Assembly (NCBI GenBank): GCA_028404565.1
Contig: JAOOBR010000001.1
Span: 109,148-173,147 of the forward strand
Source: Pseudomonadota bacterium
Lineage (GTDB): Bacteria > Pseudomonadota > Gammaproteobacteria > Magnimaribacterales > D2472
Direction: 5' to 3'
Length of the DNA stretch: 64,000 nt
This document shows positions 29,217 to 38,524 of this stretch, piece by piece. Within the stretch, counting starts at the first letter, position 1. Each line of letters opens with the position of its first letter. Position numbers and translations under genes: made by a program. The notes beneath the pieces are model-generated. The model was given only the letters and a program-made list of their open reading frames with translations. It had not been told where the DNA came from and ran no database searches.

Positions 29217-31138
29217 TGTTTGATTCAATTTTAGTTGCAAATAGAGGAGAAATTGCATTAAGGATAATGAGAACTGCTCAAGCAATGGGCATCCAAACTA
29301 TTGCAATTTATGTTGACGCAGATAAGGATGCGCCTCATGTTAGGTTTGCTGATAAAGCAGTACTTCTTCCAGATGGAGGATATCTTGATATAGATGCAGT
29401 TTTAGATGCAGCACAAAAAAGTAATGCTGGTGCTATTCATCCAGGATATGGTTTCTTATCAGAAAATTCTGAGTTCGCTAAAAGAGTCATAAAAGAAAAA
29501 ATTATTTGGGTTGGCCCCTCTCCTAAAGTCATTTCTGTAATGGGTGATAAATTAAAAGCTAAAGAGCTTGCTATAAAAGCTAGCGTTCCCACTCTTCCAA
29601 TGACCTCAGATGAAAAAGAAGTCAAAAAAATTGGATACCCCCTTCTAATAAAAGCAGCTGCAGGTGGAGGCGGAAAAGGAATGAGAGTAGTTACTGATAA
29701 AAAAGATCTACAAGAGTCGCTTGAAGGTGCGAAAAGAGAGGCTTTATCAGGTTTTGGAGATGAGAGAGTTTTCATAGAAAGATATGTAGAAAAATCTCGA
29801 CATATAGAAATCCAAATTCTTGGGGACTCTCACGGCAATGTTATTCATCTTGGTGAAAGAGAATGCTCAATCCAAAGAAGACATCAAAAAATAATTGAGG
29901 AGTCTCCATCTCCGAGAATAACTGAAGAGATAAGATTCGCAATGGGTAATGCAGCAGTTGATCTTGCAAAAAAAATAAAATATGAGTCTGCAGGAACTGT
30001 TGAATTTCTTTTTGATGATAAAAGTGGTGAATTTTGGTTCCTAGAGGTCAATACAAGACTGCAAGTTGAGCACCCAGTTACAGAAGAAGTTACTGGAATA
30101 GATTTAGTAGCTGAACAAATAAAAATTGCTAGAGGTGAAGAGCTACAGTACTCGCAAGAGGACATTGAGTGGACAGGGTCCTCAATAGAGGCTCGTCTGT
30201 ATGCTGAAAATCCAAATAATGATTTTTTACCTGAAACAGGAAAAATGTTTGCTTACGAACAAGCTGAAAATGATTTTATGACTAGGTGGGATTCTGGCGT
30301 TCATAAAGATTCAGTTATTGGTACTAACTTTGATCCGATGCTTGCAAAAGTTATTTCCTATGGTGAAACAAGGGAGGAAGCTGCAAGAGTTTTAGCTAAA
30401 TCTTTGGAAGATTCTCATATTGGCGGCGTTATTACTAATAAAGATTTTTTAATTGCAACACTAAGGTCTGATGATTTTTTAAAAGGAAATACAACAACAG
30501 ACTTCATAGAGAGAGTTAAGCCACCAAGAGTAAAAAACCTTACTAATGATGAACTTAATCTTGCACTAACAGCTGCAGCCATGTGGAAACAAATGAGAAA
30601 TAGAATCTCTTCAGATATCGCACCTTATATTCCATCTGGGTGGACAAATGGAAGACTTCCAAATCCTAACATTACATTTCTGCTCGATGGTGAAGAAATA
30701 TTCGTTGAATATAAGTTGATAAATAAAAATAAATTCCTTGTTTTCAATTCAGAAGTTGAAGTAGTTAATATTGATGATAAATATATAGATCTAGTTTTTG
30801 ATGGTGTAAGAGTCAAATCTAGAATTTCTGAGGATGCTGAATTTATATTAGTTCATATCCCTAGCGGTGATGTATCTTTTGAAGTTAAACCTAGATTTTC
30901 AATGCCAGGTCATGAGGTGCAAGCCGGTGGATTGGTAGCTCCAATGCCGGGCAAAGTAGTCGATTTAAAAGTAAAAAAAGGATCAAAGGTAAAATCTGGA
31001 GAGACTCTAGTAATTCTAGAGGCTATGAAAATGGAACATTCTATAAAGGCAAGTGAAGATGGAGTTATTGCTGATATTTTTATCAAGGAAAATGATCAGG
31101 TCGAGAATGGTGCCGTTTTGATGGTGGTTGATTCTTAA
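29216..31138 (+). CDS. Acyl-CoA carboxylase alpha subunit (biotin carboxylase plus biotin carrier)
   Basis: ATP-dependent biotin carboxylation. Its 640 residues hold the biotin carboxylase N-domain (FDSILVANRGEIALRIMRTAQ), the ATP-grasp with KAAAGGGGKGMRVV near residue 146 and ERDCSIQRR-like ERECSIQRRHQK. FLEVNTRLQVEHPVTE comes next, then a middle region and a C-terminal biotinyl domain with EAMKM, biotin on Lys605. It pairs with the carboxyltransferase just upstream, overlapping by one base. Length and domain order match MccA/AtuF-type subunits. Confidence 0.93.
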   Translation: MFDSILVANRGEIALRIMRTAQAMGIQTIAIYVDADKDAPHVRFADKAVLLPDGGYLDIDAVLDAAQKSNAGAIHPGYGFLSENSEFAKRVIKEKIIWVGPSPKVISVMGDKLKAKELAIKASVPTLPMTSDEKEVKKIGYPLLIKAAAGGGGKGMRVVTDKKDLQESLEGAKREALSGFGDERVFIERYVEKSRHIEIQILGDSHGNVIHLGERECSIQRRHQKIIEESPSPRITEEIRFAMGNAAVDLAKKIKYESAGTVEFLFDDKSGEFWFLEVNTRLQVEHPVTEEVTGIDLVAEQIKIARGEELQYSQEDIEWTGSSIEARLYAENPNNDFLPETGKMFAYEQAENDFMTRWDSGVHKDSVIGTNFDPMLAKVISYGETREEAARVLAKSLEDSHIGGVITNKDFLIATLRSDDFLKGNTTTDFIERVKPPRVKNLTNDELNLALTAAAMWKQMRNRISSDIAPYIPSGWTNGRLPNPNITFLLDGEEIFVEYKLINKNKFLVFNSEVEVVNIDDKYIDLVFDGVRVKSRISEDAEFILVHIPSGDVSFEVKPRFSMPGHEVQAGGLVAPMPGKVVDLKVKKGSKVKSGETLVILEAMKMEHSIKASEDGVIADIFIKENDQVENGAVLMVVDS

Positions 31139-31140
31139 AA

Positions 31141-32922
31141 GTGGGTTCTGAAGTAATAAAAATAGCAAATTGCAGTGGTTACTATGGTGACAGATTATCT
31201 GCTGCAAAAGAAATGGTTGAAGGAGGTCCGATTGACGTCCTAACTGGTGATTACTTGGCAGAACTTACCATGACTATTCTTTTTAACCAGAAGCTGAAAA
31301 GAGGAGATGATAAAGGATATGTTGGTACATTCCTTAAACAGCTAAAAGATGTTGCAAAAACTTGTAAGGAAAAAGAAATAAAGATTGTTACTAATGCTGG
31401 AGGCTTAAATCCGAAGTCTATGGCAAATGAAATTCAAATTATTCTAAGTGAATTAGGTTTAGAGATGCAGGTTGCCTATATCGATGGCGATGATTTAATG
31501 CCGAGAATGAGCGATCTTCAAAACAGTGGTGAAGAGTTTATAAATATCGATAAACAAGTCTCTCTTAAAGATTCTGGCTACACTACATTGACAGCTAATG
31601 CTTATCTTGGTGCATGGGGAATAAAAGAGGCTTTAGATAGAGGGGCTGAAATTGTAGTTTGCCCTCGTGTCACAGATGCAGCAGTCGTAATTGGTCCAGC
31701 TGCGTGGAAATTTAATTGGAAAAGAGATGATTTTGATCAACTTGCAGGCGCTCTTGCTGCAGGCCACATTATTGAATGTGGCTGTCAGGCAACAGGAGGC
31801 AATTACGCTTTCTTTGAAGAAGTTCCAAGTTTCGAAAATGTTGGTTTCCCAATTGCTGAAATTCAATCTGATGGTAGTTTCTTTATAACAAAACATCCAG
31901 GCACTGGTGGCCTGGTCTCTACGGGAACTGTGACTGCTCAGCTTTTATATGAGATTAGTTCACCTGCTTATATTAATCCTGATGTGATAGCTCATTTTGA
32001 TACATTAAAAATAGAGGATGTTGATAAAGATAGGGTCTTTGTTTCGGGCTGCAGAGGTAGCTCCCCTCCTAATAAGCATAAAGCATGTATTAATCTTGCT
32101 GGAGGTTATAGAAATGGTATGGATCTAATCTTAACTGGGCTTGATATTGAAAAAAAAGCTCAAGCATTTACAGATACTCTCTTTAATCTTGTTGGAGGTA
32201 GAGAGCAGTTTGATGAAGTACGAACAGATCTTCACAGAACGGATAAAGAAAATCCAAACTCAAATGAAGAGGCAATGGCAACACTTTCTCTTTCAGTAAA
32301 ATCAAAGGATCCTGATTTGGTAGGGAGACTTTTTAGCGCAAAAATTGTTGAACTTTCTCTTGCTAACTATCCAGGCTTTTTTGCTCAAGGCGGTGTAAAG
32401 GCTAGCGGTCCTGTAATTGTTTATTGGCCTGCATTAGTAGAAAGTAAGCATATTAAAGAAGTGGTTCACTTAAATGATGAGGTGTTCGAGATTACTCCAA
32501 CAAGCGAGTTAGGACTCGATGATATTTACTATCAAAAAGAACCTGTAGATATTCTCCCCTGCCCTGAGGATGAATTAGAAAAAATAGCTTTTGGAAGGAT
32601 TTTTGGGACTAGGTCTGGAGACAAAGGTGGATGTGCCAATTTAGGAGTATGGGCAAAGACTGATATGGCTTTTTCTTTTCTTAGTTCTTATTTATCCGTT
32701 GAAAAGCTAAAAGAACTCCTCCCGGACTTATCTGAATTCAAAATTGAAAGATATGATCTTCCAAATATAAAGTCATTAAATTTTTATATTCATGGCATTC
32801 TGGAAGATGGAATTTCTTCTAATAATAGAAAAGATGGACAAGCAAAATCACTTGGTGAATACTTAAGAGCTAAACATATTGAAGTTCCTAAGATACTAAA
32901 AAAAGAAATTAAAAATGGATAA
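31141..32922 (+). CDS. atuA: AtuA-family protein (acyclic terpene utilization, DUF1446)
   Basis: A 593-residue protein of the family first named for atuA of the Pseudomonas acyclic terpene (citronellol/geraniol) cluster, whose reaction is not established. The N-terminal domain has IANCSGYYGDRLSAAKEMVEGGPIDVLTGDYLAELTM, TNAGGLNPKSMA, CPRVTDAAVVIGPAAWKF and IIECGCQATGGNY. The C-terminal domain has RSGDKGGCANLGVWAK. It starts with GTG 2 bases after the carboxylase alpha subunit and overlaps the hydratase gene by 8 bases, so it belongs to the same pathway. Confidence 0.87.
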   Translation: MGSEVIKIANCSGYYGDRLSAAKEMVEGGPIDVLTGDYLAELTMTILFNQKLKRGDDKGYVGTFLKQLKDVAKTCKEKEIKIVTNAGGLNPKSMANEIQIILSELGLEMQVAYIDGDDLMPRMSDLQNSGEEFINIDKQVSLKDSGYTTLTANAYLGAWGIKEALDRGAEIVVCPRVTDAAVVIGPAAWKFNWKRDDFDQLAGALAAGHIIECGCQATGGNYAFFEEVPSFENVGFPIAEIQSDGSFFITKHPGTGGLVSTGTVTAQLLYEISSPAYINPDVIAHFDTLKIEDVDKDRVFVSGCRGSSPPNKHKACINLAGGYRNGMDLILTGLDIEKKAQAFTDTLFNLVGGREQFDEVRTDLHRTDKENPNSNEEAMATLSLSVKSKDPDLVGRLFSAKIVELSLANYPGFFAQGGVKASGPVIVYWPALVESKHIKEVVHLNDEVFEITPTSELGLDDIYYQKEPVDILPCPEDELEKIAFGRIFGTRSGDKGGCANLGVWAKTDMAFSFLSSYLSVEKLKELLPDLSEFKIERYDLPNIKSLNFYIHGILEDGISSNNRKDGQAKSLGEYLRAKHIEVPKILKKEIKNG

Positions 32923-33724
32923 TAAGAATTTAACTTTAGAAGGACTAATCTTTGAGGCAATTGAATTGTCGGTTGTAAATAATATTATGTGTATTACTCT
33001 GAATAGGCCTGAAAAAAAGAACGCCATTAATCCAGTAATGGCTAATGAAATTATTTATTCGTTGGCATTTGCTGCCCAGGAAAGAGACATTAGAGTTGTA
33101 GTAATAAAAGCAAATGGTGATGTGTTTTGTGCTGGTGGTGATCTTGGTACTATGTCGGGTAAATCATCTGAGAGTACCTCGAATGTGCCATCACTCGGGG
33201 GTGGAACTGAAGAAATAAGCCTTAGAATAAGAAGTTTGAATAAGCCAGTGATTTGTGAAATACAGGGCCCTGTTCTTGCTGGCGCTCTTCTTATGGTTAC
33301 AAATTCAACTCATGCAATTGCTGTTGAAGAAGCTACTTTTTCTGCGCCTGAGATTAAAAGAGGAATTTGGCCTTTCATGGTTATGGCTGGCCTATTTAGA
33401 GTTATGCCTAAAAGACAAGGTCTAGATTTCATTATGAGAGGAAATAAAATTAGTTCTCATGATGCAGAAAGATTTGGTCTTGTTAATAAGGTTGTTCATA
33501 AAGAGAAGCTAAGTGAAGAAGTTAATAAGATTGCAGCCGAGCTTTCAAAACTAGCTCCAGGAACAATGAAATTGGGACTTGAAGCATATAACCATCAAGA
33601 TAAAATGGATTTTGATGAAGCTGTTCCTTTCCTTAAAGAGCAGCTAGAAAAATGTCTAAAAAGTGATGATGCAAAAGAGGGTATTACAGCATTTTTAGAA
33701 AAAAGAGATCCGGACTGGAAATAA
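32915..33724 (+). CDS. Enoyl-CoA hydratase/isomerase family protein
   Basis: A 269-residue crotonase-fold enzyme. Visible features are ITLNRPEKKNAINPVMANEI near residue 27, the oxyanion-hole segment DVFCAGGDLGTM near residue 69, and ICEIQGPVLAGALLMVTNSTHAIAVEEATFSAPEIKRGIWPF for the second oxyanion loop and active-site region. The usual catalytic Glu positions are not both clear by eye. In the cluster it would hydrate the carboxylated enoyl-CoA (AtuE/LiuC-like role, inferred). Its start overlaps atuA by 8 bases (ATGGATAA). Confidence 0.87.
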   Translation: MDNKNLTLEGLIFEAIELSVVNNIMCITLNRPEKKNAINPVMANEIIYSLAFAAQERDIRVVVIKANGDVFCAGGDLGTMSGKSSESTSNVPSLGGGTEEISLRIRSLNKPVICEIQGPVLAGALLMVTNSTHAIAVEEATFSAPEIKRGIWPFMVMAGLFRVMPKRQGLDFIMRGNKISSHDAERFGLVNKVVHKEKLSEEVNKIAAELSKLAPGTMKLGLEAYNHQDKMDFDEAVPFLKEQLEKCLKSDDAKEGITAFLEKRDPDWK

Positions 33725-33728
33725 AAAA

Positions 33729-34136
33729 ATGAAAGTATTTAATAAATTATCTCCCAATGATGAACAACTTAATGGTTTTGCAGAAGGAGACATAGAGACT
33801 CCAATTGCTATGGTAAATCTCCTTAAATTTAAAGAAAAGGCAGAGTATGAAGATGGTAGAGATACTAATCTATCTGGTGCTGAGGCATATGCTATTTATG
33901 GAGAAAAAGTTCAAGAATGTCTTAAGAAGGTTGGTGCTGAATTTGTTTTCTCTGGTGTGGTTAGCAGACTAATGCTGGGAGAAGTTGAGGATCTATGGGA
34001 CTCTGTTGCAATAGCAAGATATCCGAGTAGAAAAGCAATGCTCGAAATGATTATGGATCCCTATTACCAAGAGATTGAAAAACACAGATCAGCAGGTCTT
34101 GAAGGTCAACTAAATATTGAAACAAAGGACTTCTAA
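33729..34136 (+). CDS. DUF1330-like small protein in the carboxylase cluster
   Basis: A 135-residue soluble protein resembling the ferredoxin-like DUF1330 family: IAMVNLLKFKEKAEYEDGRDTNLSGAEAYAIYGEKVQ, FSGVVSRLMLGEVEDLWDSVAIARYPSRKAMLEMIMDPYYQEIEKHRSAGLEGQ. Function is not established for this family. It stands 4 bases after the hydratase and shares one base with the acyl-CoA dehydrogenase that follows (TAATG), which implies co-translation and a role tied to the same substrate. Confidence 0.8.
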   Translation: MKVFNKLSPNDEQLNGFAEGDIETPIAMVNLLKFKEKAEYEDGRDTNLSGAEAYAIYGEKVQECLKKVGAEFVFSGVVSRLMLGEVEDLWDSVAIARYPSRKAMLEMIMDPYYQEIEKHRSAGLEGQLNIETKDF

Positions 34137-35362
34137 TGGATTTAAATTATGGTCCACAATATGAAGATTTTAAAAAAGAGGTTCAATCTTTTTGCAATGA
34201 ATATAAGGATCTAAGATTTGTCGATAGCTCCCAATCACCTCTTGCATCAGATGGAAAAGGGAAACATGGTCCAGAGCTTACAAGAGCTAACTGGCAAAAG
34301 TTACTGATTGAAAGAGGATATTTTGCAAGGTCAGTACCAAAAGAATATGGAGGATATGGTGGCGATCCGGACATTATAAAATCAAGAATAATAGCAACAG
34401 AGTTCTCTAAAGCTAAAGTTCCCTCAGGAATGGGTGGACAAGGAATTGATATGCTTGTCCCTACTCTCTTGGAGCTAGGAACAGAAGAGCAAAAACAAAA
34501 ATATATCATGCCAACCCTTCATGGGGAGATGATTTGGTGCCAAGGCTACTCTGAGCCCAATGCAGGAAGTGATCTTGCAAGTCTTCAAACAAAAGGAGAG
34601 TTCATTGATGATGAGTGGGTCATAAATGGCCAGAAAATCTGGACAAGTACTGCCCAATATGCCCAAATGATGTTTTGTCTTGTGAGAACCGAACCTGATG
34701 CTCCTAAACATGGTGGTATTAGTTATTTGCTTATTCCAATGGATACACCAGGAATAGAAATAAGACCTTTAGTTGATATGACTTTGAAAGCTGGATTCAA
34801 TGAGGTTTTTTTTACAGATGTAAAAGTTCCAGCAACGAATATTGTTGGAAATAGAGGTGAAGGTTGGGCTGTTGCAAATGCAACCTTAAGCCATGAGAGA
34901 GGTTCTCTTGCTGATCCAAATGCCACAATGAATAGAATCAATATGCTGATTGATCTAATGAAAGAAGAGTCAATTGATGGGAAGAAACTTATTGATATTC
35001 CAGTCTACAGAGATAAACTAATGGCGCTTCAAGGAAAAGTAGTTGCTTTTCAATCTCACAGTCTTAGAACTCTATCTTCAAAAATTAATCCTGGGCAAGA
35101 TGTGAAACTAGGAAAAATGATCCAAAAATTGGTTGGGACAGAATTAAGGCATGAACTAGAGGGATTTGCTATCGATATCATGGGAGAAATAGGGACATTA
35201 TATGAACAAAGTCCCCTTTTAAGAGATGGCGGGAGTTGGCAATTCATATACATGTATTTCTTAGGTCTAATAATTGGCGGCGGAACAAGTCAAATTCAAA
35301 AAAATATTATCTCTGAAAGAGGTCTTGGAATGCCCCGTGAACCGAAGGTTAAGGATAATTAA
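34136..35362 (+). CDS. Acyl-CoA dehydrogenase (larger member of the second pair, AtuD-like)
   Basis: A 408-residue acyl-CoA dehydrogenase. WCQGYSEPNAGSDLASLQTKGEF and NGQKIWTSTAQYAQMMFCLVRTEPDAPKHGG are the flavin and substrate-loop motifs, and the C-terminus reads FLGLIIGGGTSQIQKNIISERGLGMP. The residue that is Glu in MCAD-type enzymes (EGT) is Gly here (IGGGTSQ), so the catalytic base is missing at that position or sits elsewhere, as in isovaleryl-type enzymes. Located in the AtuA/carboxylase cluster, it probably makes the enoyl-CoA that is then carboxylated. Confidence 0.88.
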   Translation: MDLNYGPQYEDFKKEVQSFCNEYKDLRFVDSSQSPLASDGKGKHGPELTRANWQKLLIERGYFARSVPKEYGGYGGDPDIIKSRIIATEFSKAKVPSGMGGQGIDMLVPTLLELGTEEQKQKYIMPTLHGEMIWCQGYSEPNAGSDLASLQTKGEFIDDEWVINGQKIWTSTAQYAQMMFCLVRTEPDAPKHGGISYLLIPMDTPGIEIRPLVDMTLKAGFNEVFFTDVKVPATNIVGNRGEGWAVANATLSHERGSLADPNATMNRINMLIDLMKEESIDGKKLIDIPVYRDKLMALQGKVVAFQSHSLRTLSSKINPGQDVKLGKMIQKLVGTELRHELEGFAIDIMGEIGTLYEQSPLLRDGGSWQFIYMYFLGLIIGGGTSQIQKNIISERGLGMPREPKVKDN

Positions 35363-35363
35363 A

Positions 35364-36452
35364 ATGTATTTCGGACTCTCAGAAGATCAAGAATTTTTTC
35401 AAGAAAACATAAAGAAATTCTTAGATGACAACGCATCAGTAGATGTTATAAGGAAGATTGCAACGGATCATCCTGAGCATCAGAAAGATATTCAAGAAGG
35501 TCTTGTTTCTCTTGGTATCAATAGCTTGTTAGTACCTGAAGAATACGGTGGGTTAGGTCTTAATATTCTTTTTGCAACAGCTGTAAGTCAGGCATTAGGG
35601 TCAGGAATTGCACCTACTGCATATATAGGATCATATGTTATGGCTCCAATCGCTATTTTGAACGGTGGCTCTGAGGACCAAAAGAAACTTTATCTTCCTG
35701 ATATAGCCTCTGGAAAAATTAGTTTTGCTGTGGGTTTTTCTGAATTTATTGGTGCCAGAGAAGATTGTGAGATTATTTTTAAAGATGGCAAACTAAATGG
35801 AAGATCAATTTTTGTATTAGATTCTAGTGATGCTTCTCATATTATGGTCGCTGACAAAGATGGAAAGATTTATATTGCATCTATGAACTCTGAGGGTTTA
35901 ACTAAAAACCATCTCACTACTGTAGATAAAACTAGATCTTTTTCTGAGGTAATATTTAAAGAAGTTGAGGCTGAATTACTTGAAAAATCCAAAGACACTC
36001 TTAATGCTATTCAAAAGTCTATAGATGCTGGAAGAGTAGCTTTAGCAGCAGATACTGTAGGTGCAGCTCAAGAAATGATAAATAAAGCTGTTGAGTACTC
36101 AAAGGAAAGAAAACAATTTGGTAGAGTTATAGGTTCATTTCAAGCGGTTAAGCATATGTGTGCTGAAATGACTGCAGACCTTGAGCCTTGCTATGCGATG
36201 GTTTGGCACGCAGCTCATTGCATAGATGAAGATGAAGAGGATTCAAGATTTATGTCATGTCATTCTAAAGCTCATACTTCTGAAGTTGGAAAGGCAATCG
36301 CAAAAAAAGCTACGGAAGTCCATGGTGGAATGGGGTTTACGGATTTACTCGGGCTTCATTATTGGTTCAAGAGGATTGGTGTTAATAGGCAACTTCTTGG
36401 TGCTCCAGAGATTATTAGAGAAGAAGCAGCTAAAATCCAGAAACTTATTTAA
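35364..36452 (+). CDS. Acyl-CoA dehydrogenase (second member of the second pair)
   Basis: A 362-residue acyl-CoA dehydrogenase fold protein beginning MYFGLSEDQEFFQENIKKFL at an ATG one base after the preceding stop. The frame extends 90 bases upstream inside the previous gene, which is rejected. Features are SLGINSLLVPEEYGGLGLNILFA, ERKQFGRVIGSFQAVKHMCAEM and VHGGMGFTDLLGLHYWFKRIGV. It lacks the C-terminal EGT motif. The large-plus-small arrangement repeats the one at 18741-21073 and suggests a heteromeric enzyme. Confidence 0.87.
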   Translation: MYFGLSEDQEFFQENIKKFLDDNASVDVIRKIATDHPEHQKDIQEGLVSLGINSLLVPEEYGGLGLNILFATAVSQALGSGIAPTAYIGSYVMAPIAILNGGSEDQKKLYLPDIASGKISFAVGFSEFIGAREDCEIIFKDGKLNGRSIFVLDSSDASHIMVADKDGKIYIASMNSEGLTKNHLTTVDKTRSFSEVIFKEVEAELLEKSKDTLNAIQKSIDAGRVALAADTVGAAQEMINKAVEYSKERKQFGRVIGSFQAVKHMCAEMTADLEPCYAMVWHAAHCIDEDEEDSRFMSCHSKAHTSEVGKAIAKKATEVHGGMGFTDLLGLHYWFKRIGVNRQLLGAPEIIREEAAKIQKLI

Positions 36453-36454
36453 AA

Positions 36455-38524
36455 TTGAAAAAAATAACTAAAAATTTATTTTTATTAGCCTTTTTTGGGA
36501 TATCTTTATTCGTATCTTCTGAAAAAGTTGATTTTTCAATTTCCGAAAAATATCAAGATCTAAGCTCTGAGATTTTCAAGAACATATCCTCACATCACTA
36601 CACAAGAGAAATTGATAAAGAAAGTTTTAATGATTTGTATATTGACGCCCTTCTAGAAGAATTAGATGGAAATAAGAATCTATTTTTAAGCTATGAAATA
36701 AAATCTTTCAAAAGAAAATCTTCTAATTACAAAAAAAATAGAGAGAATTTTGATATTAATTTAGCTTATGAAATCCTCAACACCTATTTTAATAGGGTCA
36801 TTGAAATTTCTGAGTATCAAATCAAGTTAGCTAAAAAAGATAGCTTTAATTTATCCATAGATGAGGGTATTGATATTTTTTATGATGATAATGAATATGC
36901 TTCTACCATGCTTGAGTTAAAAGAGAGATGGAGAAAAACAACAAAAAATGATTTTATCGTTTCTGTTTTAGCAAAAGATGATAAAGATGAGATTATTTCT
37001 AATCTTACAAATAGGTATGAAAGAAGAATTAAAAGAGTCTTGCAAAGGAAAGATGAAGACATCTTTTTGTTAGCTATAAATATAATGACTAGACAGTTTG
37101 ATCCTCATTCAACATATTTATCTCCTTATAATGCAGAAGATTTTGAAATTGATATGAGTTTAAAGCTTGGCGGCATAGGCGCATTGCTTTCAAACTCTGC
37201 AACAGAGGACTACGCAATAATTGTAAGTCTTGTTCCAGGTGGTCCTGCAGAAAAAAATGGTGAACTGGAGCCTAATGACAAAATCGTAAAGATCAAACAA
37301 CAAAATGAAGATATTTTTGAAGATGTAACTGGATGGAGGATTGATGAAGTTGTCCAGAAAGTTAGAGGGGAACCTCAGACTCTCGTAACATTGGAGATCA
37401 TACCAGGAGATGCTGAAGATAACAGTGTTCGGAAAATAATTGAAATTGAGAGAGAGATAGTTGAATTAGAAGAGAGAGCGGCAAAATCAAAAATTTATTC
37501 TCTTAATAAGAATGGTAGTGAATATAAAATTGGAATCATTGACCTGCCTTCTTTTTATTTAGATTTTGAAGCTTGGCAAGCCAGGGATCCAAATTATAAA
37601 AGTAGCAGCAAGGATGTTAAAAATATTTTGGATGAATTTAAAAAACAATCAGTTGATGCTGTTTTGGTTGATCTTAGAAATAATTCTGGTGGAGCTCTTA
37701 CGGAAGCAAATAAACTTACAGGGTTATTTACATCAGCTGGGGCTACGCTTCAAATCAAAGAATCTAATGGCAATATTATCCCCTGGGGTGATGCAAGAGT
37801 GAGGCAAGCTTGGTCAAAACCTATGGCGGTATTAGTTAATAGGTATTCTGCATCGGCTTCTGAAATATTTGCAGGTGCAATTCAAGATTATCAAAGAGGG
37901 CTAGTAATTGGACAGAGAACATTTGGAAAAGGAACAGTCCAAAGATTAGATAATTTGTCTGAGGGGCAGTTAAAAATTACTGAGTCAAAGTTTTATAGAG
38001 TCAGTGGAGATAGTACTCAGAGCAGAGGCATAGATCCTGATATTGTTCTTCCTTCAACCTGGGATATTGAAACAGTTGGTGAAAGTTCTCTTCCCACTCA
38101 TTTGCCATGGGATAAAATAAAACCAACAAGATATAGAACCTTTACCAAGGACTCAATTGCAATTGAAAAAACTATTGTTGCTTTTGAAGAACGTTTATCT
38201 ACTGATCCAAACCTAATTTATTTAAAAGATGTTAGGTCACGCTATGATCAAAATAAAAATAAAATGGAGCTATCTCTTAATATAGATAAAAGAAGATATG
38301 AGCAAGAAGAGAGAAAGCAATGGCTTCTTGAGGTAGAAAATAAAAGAAGGTCATCTCTCGGCATGGAAATTTTTAAAGATTACGAAAGCATGGACGAATT
38401 CAATGATAATTTTGATCCTGAGGACATTGATACAATTAGAGACTATTCTTTGCTTCAAGGTATAGAAATTATTGGTGACTATATTGATTCAGAATCTAAT
38501 TTTCTAAGTTGGAGAAACACATAA
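36455..38524 (+). CDS. prc: Tail-specific (C-terminal processing) periplasmic protease
   Basis: The 689-residue protein (E. coli Prc 682) has a signal peptide (NLFLLAFFGISLFVSS) and an N-terminal helical region. A PDZ domain follows at about residues 235-315 (GGIGALLSN, VPGGPAEKNGELEPNDKIVKI). The S41 protease core carries DLRNNSGGALTEA, the catalytic Ser467 in NRYSASASEIFAGA and Lys492 in RTFGKGTVQ. A C-terminal region follows, as in Prc. The start is TTG, 2 bases after the acyl-CoA dehydrogenase stop, with no Shine-Dalgarno. It cleaves proteins with unstructured apolar C-termini and acts on lipoproteins and cell-wall enzymes in relatives. Confidence 0.94.
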   Translation: MKKITKNLFLLAFFGISLFVSSEKVDFSISEKYQDLSSEIFKNISSHHYTREIDKESFNDLYIDALLEELDGNKNLFLSYEIKSFKRKSSNYKKNRENFDINLAYEILNTYFNRVIEISEYQIKLAKKDSFNLSIDEGIDIFYDDNEYASTMLELKERWRKTTKNDFIVSVLAKDDKDEIISNLTNRYERRIKRVLQRKDEDIFLLAINIMTRQFDPHSTYLSPYNAEDFEIDMSLKLGGIGALLSNSATEDYAIIVSLVPGGPAEKNGELEPNDKIVKIKQQNEDIFEDVTGWRIDEVVQKVRGEPQTLVTLEIIPGDAEDNSVRKIIEIEREIVELEERAAKSKIYSLNKNGSEYKIGIIDLPSFYLDFEAWQARDPNYKSSSKDVKNILDEFKKQSVDAVLVDLRNNSGGALTEANKLTGLFTSAGATLQIKESNGNIIPWGDARVRQAWSKPMAVLVNRYSASASEIFAGAIQDYQRGLVIGQRTFGKGTVQRLDNLSEGQLKITESKFYRVSGDSTQSRGIDPDIVLPSTWDIETVGESSLPTHLPWDKIKPTRYRTFTKDSIAIEKTIVAFEERLSTDPNLIYLKDVRSRYDQNKNKMELSLNIDKRRYEQEERKQWLLEVENKRRSSLGMEIFKDYESMDEFNDNFDPEDIDTIRDYSLLQGIEIIGDYIDSESNFLSWRNT

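Noticed and set aside
31141..31143. ATG start for atuA
   Set aside because: No ATG precedes the conserved IANCSGYYGDR segment. GTG at 31141 is the only good start after the carboxylase stop.
35274..35363. Upstream extension of the second acyl-CoA dehydrogenase
   Set aside because: It lies in another frame of the preceding gene. MYFGLSEDQEFF is the family N-terminus.
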